From Gammaproteobacteria bacterium (lineage in GTDB: Bacteria > Pseudomonadota > Gammaproteobacteria > UBA4575): a DNA stretch of 10,326 nt. The position numbers were made by a program, and so were the translations under genes. The stretch spans positions 1 to 10,326 of the forward strand of contig JANQKJ010000366.1 in assembly GCA_028281205.1 (NCBI GenBank), given 5' to 3'. Below are positions 7,290-10,326 of this stretch, piece by piece (position 1 is the first letter of the stretch; the number at the start of each line of letters is the position of its first letter). The notes beneath the pieces are model-generated. The model made no database searches. It was not told where the DNA came from and was given only the letters and a program-made list of their open reading frames with translations.

Positions 7290-8153
7290 CTAAGCCAAAA
7301 TCTTTTTAACAGCATCTCCAATTTCTGCTAGTGTCCTCACTGTATGCACACCAGCTTTCTCTAATGCTTTGTATTTGTCGTCTGCAGTACCTTTGCCGCC
7401 ACTAATAATGGCGCCCGCATGTCCCATGCGTTTGCCTGGTGGTGCACTTGCTCCTGCGATGTAACTGACTACAGGTTTGCTTACAGCGCTTTGAATAAAT
7501 TCGGCAGCTTCCTCTTCAGCGGTGCCACCAATTTCGCCAACCATAACGATGACTTCTGTATCACTATCATGCTCAAACATGGTTAAGCATTCTATGAAAT
7601 CGAGGCCATGAATTGGGTCGCCACCAATACCAATGCAAGTGGACTGGCCATAGTCTCGCGTTTGGTTTACTGCCACATATGTGAGCGTACCCGAGCGTGA
7701 AACTATACCTACATTACCTGCTTTATGAATGTTGCCGGGCATGATGCCGATTTTGCATTGATCGGGAGTGATAATCCCCGGGCAGTTAGGTCCGATAAGC
7801 AATGACTGGCTGGTTTCAAGTATGTCGCTGACTGGAATCATATCTTGAACAGGAATGCCTTCTGTAATACAGACAATTAAAGGTATTTCCGCCTCGACTG
7901 CTTCCAGGATTGCATCTGCAGCAAATGCAGCAGGGACATAAATAACCGTAGCATCTATGTCGTGTTGTTGCGTGGCTGCATACACAGTATCGTAAACGGG
8001 TAAATCCAGGTGGGTTGTGCCTCCTTTACCTGGTGTCACACCAGCGACCATCTGGCTGCCATACTCTATACACTGCTGGGTGTGAAAAGTGCCATTACTG
8101 CCAGTAATGCCTTGGCATAGAATGCGTGTATGCTTGTCTATCAAGACACTCAT
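7290..8153 (-). CDS. sucD: Succinyl-CoA synthetase (ligase) alpha subunit
   Basis: SucD forms the alpha subunit of succinyl-CoA synthetase, which converts succinyl-CoA plus phosphate and NDP to succinate, CoA and NTP in the TCA cycle. The 287 residues cover the family's length (about 289). The CoA-binding Rossmann part holds GITGSNGTFH (15-24) and GVTPGKGGTTH (38-48); the ligase part holds GPNCPG (121-126), VSRSGTLTY (151-159), GEIGG (206-210) and RMGHAGAI (242-249), where His245 is the residue phosphorylated during catalysis. Two oddities sit together: the usual Glu after GTLTY is Val160, and the following segment reads DYGQST where E. coli has DYGFGQST, a two-residue shortening. The frame is otherwise intact. 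Its ATG overlaps the sucC stop (ATGA). The gene converges on the polysaccharide operon with 3 bp between stops and has no terminator of its own. Confidence 0.96.
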   Translation of the reverse strand: MSVLIDKHTRILCQGITGSNGTFHTQQCIEYGSQMVAGVTPGKGGTTHLDLPVYDTVYAATQQHDIDATVIYVPAAFAADAILEAVEAEIPLIVCITEGIPVQDMIPVSDILETSQSLLIGPNCPGIITPDQCKIGIMPGNIHKAGNVGIVSRSGTLTYVAVNQTRDYGQSTCIGIGGDPIHGLDFIECLTMFEHDSDTEVIVMVGEIGGTAEEEAAEFIQSAVSKPVVSYIAGASAPPGKRMGHAGAIISGGKGTADDKYKALEKAGVHTVRTLAEIGDAVKKILA

Positions 8154-9319
8154 ATTGTTCCCCCAGCTTGTTGAATGGCAAGTGTTGCACCTTCAGTTAA
8201 GTGGTTGGCAGGAATGATGAGTTTATGTTGGTCTTTTAGAATGGCTTTGCCTTGTTCGGCATTAGTGCCTTGTAATAATACAACGACTGGCATTGTTAAC
8301 TCAGTTTGTTCAAGCGCTTGCAGTATGCCTTGAGCAATAACGTCACAACGCACTATGCCACCAAATATATTCACGAAAATAGAACGTACATTTTCATCTT
8401 CAAGTAATAAGTTAAATGCCTGGGTAACACGTTCAGCGTTTGTGCCTCCACCAACGTCAAGAAAATTCGCTGGTTCACCGCCATGGTGTTTAATTAAATC
8501 CATGGTTGCCATAGCCAGTCCGGCACCATTAACAATGCAGCCCACATTGCCTTCGAGTTTCACGTAATTCAGGTCGTGCTGACGGGCTTTGAGTTCTATG
8601 GGGTTTTCCTGACTTGGATCTTTTAGTGAGGCAATCTTCTTGTGGCGGAATAATGCATTATCATCAAAATTCATTTTCGCATCGAGTGCTAATAACGCTT
8701 CATCTTGCGTGATAATAAGCGGGTTGATTTCAATTAATGACGCATCACTGTCAAGGAACAGTGAATACATTTGTCTGAGAATATGTGAAAACTGCTTGAA
8801 CTGCTCTTTGTTTAAGTCCAGGTTTCTGGCTAGTAGTCTGCAATGGTAGCCTTGCACACCAGATGTTTTGTGAATATTAACTGAAGCGATTTTTTCTGGT
8901 GTTTTAGCTGCCACTTCTTCAATATTAACGCCGCCTTCAGCAGAGGCAATGGCGGTGATTTTTTTACTAGCTCGATCTACTAGTAAGCTCAAATAGATTT
9001 CGCGTTTAATTTCTGCAGGTTTTTCAACCAGTAAAGTATTTATCGGCAGGCCAGTAGCATCTGTCTGCTTGGTGACAAGTTGCGTACCAAGCAATTTATT
9101 AATGCTGTCTTTTAATTCATCTCTCGTATGCGCCCATAAAATCCCGCCAGCTTTACCTCTGCCGCCAGCATGGACCTGGGCTTTAACAATCCAAGATTCC
9201 CCGCCAAAATTGGCAATAAACTTTTCAATACTATCGCCTTGAGTAAAAACTTCACTGCGTGGAACTGGAATTTCGTAAGTTTTGAGTAAACGTTTGGATT
9301 GGTATTCGTGTATATACAC
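8150..9319 (-). CDS. sucC: Succinyl-CoA synthetase (ligase) beta subunit
   Basis: SucC carries the nucleotide-binding ATP-grasp domain and pairs with SucD. Starting at the GTG at 9319 gives 389 residues and an N terminus YIHEYQSKRLL that lines up with the family's usual M-x-[LI]-HEYQAK start. A GTG at 9334 would add five residues; neither has a convincing Shine-Dalgarno sequence. With the 389-residue numbering, KAQVHAGGRGKAGG (46-59) is the ATP-grasp glycine-rich segment, TEGGV-like SAEGGVNIEEVA (126-137) and IEINPLIIT (196-204) include the metal- and nucleotide-binding acidic residues, and the C-terminal ligase domain has GNVGCIVNGAGLAM (257-270), LDVGGG (287-292) and VNIFGGIVRCD (316-326). 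ADP versus GDP preference is not clear by eye. It is the first gene of a two-gene unit on this strand; the promoter is probably in the gap before it or further upstream before the NlpC/P60 gene. Confidence 0.95.
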   Translation of the reverse strand: MYIHEYQSKRLLKTYEIPVPRSEVFTQGDSIEKFIANFGGESWIVKAQVHAGGRGKAGGILWAHTRDELKDSINKLLGTQLVTKQTDATGLPINTLLVEKPAEIKREIYLSLLVDRASKKITAIASAEGGVNIEEVAAKTPEKIASVNIHKTSGVQGYHCRLLARNLDLNKEQFKQFSHILRQMYSLFLDSDASLIEINPLIITQDEALLALDAKMNFDDNALFRHKKIASLKDPSQENPIELKARQHDLNYVKLEGNVGCIVNGAGLAMATMDLIKHHGGEPANFLDVGGGTNAERVTQAFNLLLEDENVRSIFVNIFGGIVRCDVIAQGILQALEQTELTMPVVVLLQGTNAEQGKAILKDQHKLIIPANHLTEGATLAIQQAGGTI

Positions 9320-9336
9320 AATGATGTCTGACACTG

Positions 9337-9348
9337 TTAGTTGACTAA
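9337..9348. promoter_or_regulatory. Short inverted repeat just upstream of sucC
   Basis: TTAGT (9337-9341) and ACTAA (9344-9348) form a perfect 5-bp inverted repeat around a 2-bp centre. An overlapping longer-spaced pair, ACACT (9331-9335) and AGTGT (9348-9352), is also present. The site lies between the two possible sucC starts and the rest of the 97-112 bp leader, a position where a regulator could act. The repeat is short and may be chance. No convincing sigma-70 promoter or terminator was found in the remainder of the gap between sucC and the NlpC/P60 gene. Confidence 0.2.
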
Positions 9349-9431
9349 GTGTGACATTAGCATAGTCTTAAAAGTTCTTCTCTAGAAAATTTATAAATGC
9401 AACAACTTTAAATCTAGTACTTTTGTTTGAT

Positions 9432-10016
9432 TTAGTGGAGTGTGGCAACTTTAACGAGTCGCTCTCGCCAGTAAGGTTCGTTTATGTTGGCGTAAGAAAC
9501 TTGTTTGCCGGATTTGGGTGCATGAATGAAGCGGTCATTGCCGGTATATATGCCAACATGAGATACATTATTGCCATATATTCTAAAGAATAAAATGTCA
9601 CCAGGTTGAGCGGAATTTAATTGCTTAGACGGTCGATACTGAGCCTGTTGTCGTGTGGTGCGTGGTACAGTGATGTCTAGTTGTTGATGGGTATAGTACA
9701 CTAGCCCGCTGCAATCAAACCCTCTGGGTGACGCACCGCCATAACGATAAGGTGAACCTACTAATGATTCAGCAATAGATACAATTTGGTGGCCTTTAGA
9801 ATATTTTAAAGGTGTTGAGCGTTTGAAAGTTTTATTGTCATTATTAGTATTGCCTTTACTATGATGATCTGTGCTTGTTGTTTGTGAGGGGGTATGCGAT
9901 GAAGAGGCGCATCCAGCCAAGATTAATACCAGGCCAATAAAAAAGCATAACTTTACTTTTTTTGAGTAGTGCTGTTTGGCAATAAACATTTTCATGGCAT
10001 TAAGCGTGACATACAT
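9432..10016 (-). CDS. NlpC/P60 family DL-endopeptidase lipoprotein (Spr/MepS-like)
   Basis: The protein (194 residues at most) is a predicted outer-membrane lipoprotein that cuts peptidoglycan stem peptides or cross-links. The basic N-region and hydrophobic core CFFIGLVLILAGC (24-36) end in a clear lipobox with Cys36; Ala at +2 is not an inner-membrane retention signal. Residues 37-70 are a Ser/Thr/Asn/Lys-rich linker. The NlpC/P60 domain (about 73-194) has YRYGG (90-94), GFDCSGLV (99-106) with nucleophile Cys102, PGDILFF (138-144), SHVGIY (152-157) with His153 and FIHAP (163-167) with His165, a complete Cys-His-His set. Start choice is unsure: AGGA directly abuts the ATG at 10016, too close to help it, and the in-frame ATGs at 9995 and 9989 give a signal peptide of more normal length. 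It lies upstream of sucCD on the same strand and is divergent from the rRNA methyltransferase gene. Confidence 0.93.
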   Translation of the reverse strand: MYVTLNAMKMFIAKQHYSKKVKLCFFIGLVLILAGCASSSHTPSQTTSTDHHSKGNTNNDNKTFKRSTPLKYSKGHQIVSIAESLVGSPYRYGGASPRGFDCSGLVYYTHQQLDITVPRTTRQQAQYRPSKQLNSAQPGDILFFRIYGNNVSHVGIYTGNDRFIHAPKSGKQVSYANINEPYWRERLVKVATLH

Positions 10017-10052
10017 TCCTAAGACACTACTCTATAGAAAGGTTGAACGGCA

Positions 10053-10068
10053 ACAATCTTCCGATTGT
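10053..10068 (-). promoter_or_regulatory. Small hairpin in the NlpC/P60 gene leader
   Basis: ACAATC (10053-10058) and GATTGT (10063-10068) form a perfect 6-bp stem with a 4-base loop. Read leftward, as in a leader of the NlpC/P60 transcript, the loop is GGAA, a GNRA-type tetraloop; read rightward it is TTCC. It lies 37 bases before the outermost start codon of the NlpC/P60 gene. It could be a 5'-end stabilising hairpin or a protein-binding site; function is unknown. Confidence 0.3.
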
Positions 10069-10087
10069 GAATAAAATTGCCTGCTAT

Positions 10088-10110
10088 CTTAGTCATTTTT
10101 TGTGACTGAG
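10088..10110. promoter_or_regulatory. Imperfect inverted repeat near the middle of the divergent region
   Basis: CTTAGTCA (10088-10095) pairs with TGACTGAG (10103-10110) over 7 of 8 positions, with a G:T at the other, around the 7-base spacer TTTTTTG. The position between divergent genes would suit a regulator binding site. It is not GC-rich and not directly followed by a clean T run in either direction, so it is a poor terminator. Confidence 0.3.
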
Positions 10111-10220
10111 TTAAAATTTTTGTCATACTAAAACATTTTTCTGTTTAAGGTTATGTGTTGAATAAAGTCATGCATTCAGTGCAGTTGTAAATATATTTAG
10201 GATTAAATTTCAGATTAATT

Positions 10221-10326
10221 ATGAGTGAAGCAACTATAGTAGATATCACCTTAGATGGTCGCGGTGTTGCCGATAATGAAGGTAAGGTGGTGTTTGTACC
10301 GTTCACTATTACTGGCGAACAAGTTA
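10221..10326 (+). CDS. rlmD: 23S rRNA (uracil-5)-methyltransferase, RlmD-like, N-terminal part only
   Basis: Thirty-five codons are present before the window ends. The translation carries the TRAM-domain signature that opens RNA uracil-C5 methyltransferases of the TrmA/RlmD/RlmC group: IVDITLDGRGVA (6-17), then GKVVFVPF (21-28) and a TGE turn. The TRAM domain binds RNA and delivers it to the SAM-dependent catalytic domain, which is outside the window, as is the iron-sulfur cluster cysteine motif. RlmD (formerly RumA), which methylates U1939 of 23S rRNA, is the most likely member because TrmA in many proteobacteria lacks TRAM, but RlmCD-like relatives cannot be excluded from this fragment. The ATG at 10221 is the only start between the upstream in-frame stop at 10188 and the conserved region. 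Confidence 0.7.
   Translation, partial: MSEATIVDITLDGRGVADNEGKVVFVPFTITGEQV

Larger units (their letters stand above)
10017..10220. promoter_or_regulatory. Divergent intergenic region with candidate promoter and two hairpins
   Basis: These 204 bp should carry the promoters of the leftward NlpC/P60 gene and the rightward methyltransferase gene. For the rightward gene, TTGTCA at 10120-10125 is a good -35 candidate, but the best -10 match at usual spacing (TTTAAG at 10144-10149) is weak. TTAGGA at 10197-10202 is a ribosome-site-like sequence but 18 bases from the ATG. No good leftward promoter stands out. Two inverted repeats at 10053-10068 and 10088-10110 are listed separately. No open frame longer than about a dozen codons is visible. 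Confidence 0.35.

Noticed and set aside
8355..8849. Two open frames of about 70 codons on the plus strand within sucC
   Set aside because: They mirror the strongly conserved ligase and ATP-grasp coding of sucC and have no motif of their own.
1..10326. CRISPR arrays, tRNA or rRNA genes, insertion sequences and ops/JUMPstart elements
   Set aside because: I saw no regularly spaced repeats, cloverleaf-like or rRNA segments, transposase motifs or terminal inverted repeats, and no ops-like GGCGGTAG sequence ahead of the operon part present here.

Overview
The window looks like a chromosomal segment of an AT-rich Gram-negative proteobacterium, most likely gamma- or betaproteobacterial. The signs are an outer-membrane-type NlpC/P60 lipoprotein, a proteobacterial-style ATG/TGA-overlapped sucCD pair, an RlmD-type methyltransferase start, and a surface-polysaccharide operon. 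I cannot place it to genus. The left part is visibly richer in A+T than the sucCD part, as is common for polysaccharide loci.

Positions 1-7286 (+ strand) are the 3' part of a surface polysaccharide (capsule, exopolysaccharide or O-antigen) cluster. In order they hold a possible C-terminal remnant of an upstream gene, two GT4 (GT-B fold) glycosyltransferases overlapping by ATGA, a 717-residue two-domain oxidoreductase (MDR plus Gfo/Idh/MocA), a heparinase II/III-family protein that starts with GTG and has no signal peptide, and a WecG/TagA/CpsF glycosyltransferase that also starts with GTG and overlaps the previous gene by 11 bp. Spacing says one transcription unit, with a 117-bp gap at 2384-2500 that could hold an internal promoter. 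The GT4 enzymes and the WecG-family enzyme would build a lipid-linked repeat unit at the cytoplasmic membrane. The oxidoreductase and the heparinase-like protein probably act together on one sugar or uronic-acid unit, but their substrate cannot be read from the sequence. No priming transferase, Wzx, Wzy, Wzz or export gene lies in the window, so the rest of the locus must be upstream.

Positions 7290-9334 (- strand) are sucC-sucD (succinyl-CoA synthetase), converging on the polysaccharide operon with only 3 bp between stop codons and not attached to sdh or sucAB genes. Further right on the same strand is an NlpC/P60 DL-endopeptidase lipoprotein (9432-10016). A 204-bp divergent intergenic region with two small hairpins separates it from the start of an RlmD-like 23S rRNA uracil methyltransferase that runs off the right edge.

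I saw no tRNA, rRNA, CRISPR, insertion sequence or attachment site. The most noteworthy points are the lyase-like protein without a signal peptide paired with the fused oxidoreductase, an A10 tract early in the heparinase-family gene, and two local departures from a highly conserved segment of SucD.
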